From Candidatus Omnitrophota bacterium (GTDB lineage: Bacteria > Omnitrophota > Gorgyraeia > Tantalellales > Tantalellaceae), in contig JAHIZQ010000075.1 in the NCBI GenBank assembly GCA_018814505.1, positions 1-7,012 of the forward strand: a DNA stretch of 7,012 nt. Reading direction: 5' to 3'. Shown here piece after piece: positions 6,148 through 7,012 of the stretch. Made by a program: the position numbers and the translations under genes. Positions within the stretch are counted from its first letter, which is position 1. Each line of letters begins with the position of its first letter. The notes beneath the pieces were generated by a model. That model made no database searches. It saw nothing but the letters and a program-made list of their open reading frames with translations, and was not told the origin of the DNA.

Positions 6148-7012
6148 ATGGCTATTGTACTTGAATTTGAAAAACCGATAGTAGAGTTGGAAAATAAAAT
6201 AGAAGAGCTTAAAAAGTTTACAAAAGATGAAAAAATTGATTTTTCTAGTGAAATTCAAAGGCTTACGGAAAGATTGGAGGTACTAAAAAAGGAGATTTTT
6301 CATAAACTGACGTCTTGGCAGAAAGTTCAATTGTCGCGGCACCCGGATAGACCCTATACGTTGGACTATATTAGCATGATTATGGAAGATTTTATGGAAA
6401 TCCATGGTGACCGCCATTTTTATGATGATAGAGCTTTAATAACAGGATTAGCTAGGGTCAACGGTTATAAAATAGCTGTTTTAGGGCATCAAAAAGGCCG
6501 TGATATGAATGAAAACATGGAACGGAATTTCGGATGTGCGCATCCAGAAGGATACCGTAAAGCCATGAGAGTTATGCGTATGGCGGAAAAGTATAATTTG
6601 CCCGTGGTGGCATTTATTGACACTCCAGGCGCTTATCCTGGAATAGGCGCGGAAGAACGTGGACAGGCTGAGGCTATCGCTTATAATTTAAGAGAAATGG
6701 CAGGGTTAAAAGTACCTGTTATTGTATTTGTTATTGGTGAAGGAGGCTCAGGCGGGGCCTTGGGGATAGGAGTGGGTGATCGTATTTTAGTTTTGGAAAA
6801 TGCCTATTATTCTGTAATTTCACCAGAGGGATGCGCGGCGATTCTTTGGCGTGAACGCGCGAAAGCACCTTCTGCCGCGGAAGCTTTGAAACTTACAGCG
6901 CCTGAACTTTTAAAGCTGGGCATTATTGATGGCATAATTAACGAACCGTTAGGCGGCGCGCATCGCAATCCGCAACAAGCGGCTGATGAAATAAAAAAAG
7001 CAATAACAAAAA
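6148..7012 (+). CDS. accA: AccA, acetyl-CoA carboxylase carboxyltransferase subunit alpha (3' truncated by window edge)
   Basis: Alpha subunit of the carboxyltransferase that, with AccD, moves CO2 from biotin on AccB to acetyl-CoA to form malonyl-CoA, the first committed step of fatty acid synthesis; cytoplasmic. From 6148 the frame is open for 288 codons to the window end; family members have about 315-325, so only a short tail is missing. Visible: an N-terminal helical segment (9-52), [14 protein letters not shown] (62-75), FMEIHGDRH (82-90), GHQKGRD (113-119), [16 protein letters not shown] (128-143), [20 protein letters not shown] (157-176), [15 protein letters not shown] (197-211), [14 protein letters not shown] (221-234) and LGGAHRNP (268-275). 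The start at 6148 has AGGGG (6132-6136) 11 bases upstream; an in-frame ATG at 6139 is only 2 bases from it and is less likely. No biotin carboxylase or AccD is in the window. Confidence 0.96.
   Translation, partial: MAIVLEFEKPIVELENKIEELKKFTKDEKIDFSSEIQRLTERLEVLKKEIFHKLTSWQKVQLSRHPDRPYTLDYISMIMEDFMEIHGDRHFYDDRALITGLARVNGYKIAVLGHQKGRDMNENMERNFGCAHPEGYRKAMRVMRMAEKYNLPVVAFIDTPGAYPGIGAEERGQAEAIAYNLREMAGLKVPVIVFVIGEGGSGGALGIGVGDRILVLENAYYSVISPEGCAAILWRERAKAPSAAEALKLTAPELLKLGIIDGIINEPLGGAHRNPQQAADEIKKAITK

Overview
The window is a compact, AT-rich bacterial chromosome segment with every recognisable gene on the + strand. All seven genes are conserved housekeeping genes: the 3' part of purH, then folC, mnmE, folE, a DUF212 (divergent PAP2) membrane protein, a LysM/L,D-transpeptidase, and the first 288 codons of accA, which runs off the right edge. 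TGA, TAG and TAA all act as stops (purH and mnmE end in TGA exactly after their family-typical C-termini), so the standard bacterial code applies. The gene set (heteromeric acetyl-CoA carboxylase, LysM-YkuD transpeptidase, a FolC with GTKGKGS and DGAQN) suggests a diderm from an Elusimicrobiota- or Omnitrophota-like lineage. This placement is a weak impression from protein style, not a demonstrated one.

Layout. Bases 1-990 are the AICAR transformylase half of PurH; an in-frame TGA lies in the interdomain linker just upstream of the first ATG. After a 58-base gap come folC (1049-2362) and mnmE (2386-3777), 23 bases apart and probably co-transcribed. A 127-base gap before folE (3905-4468) holds a 27-codon coding-like remnant. 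The 234-base gap after folE holds a 17-base exact copy of part of folE, a short cysteine-rich open stretch, and a strong sigma70-type promoter. That promoter appears to start a second unit: DUF212 protein, L,D-transpeptidase, accA, with 16- and 37-base gaps.

Functionally, the left half serves one-carbon, purine and folate metabolism (PurH uses 10-formyl-THF, FolC polyglutamylates folates, FolE makes the first pterin intermediate) plus tRNA wobble modification (MnmE, also folate-dependent). The right half serves the envelope: peptidoglycan cross-linking, a membrane protein, and the first step of fatty acid synthesis.

I found no mobile element, CRISPR array, tRNA or rRNA, and no convincing new multi-gene system. 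The observations most worth a second look are the interrupted PurH reading frame and the decayed-looking gene fragments flanking folE, which together hint at ongoing gene decay.
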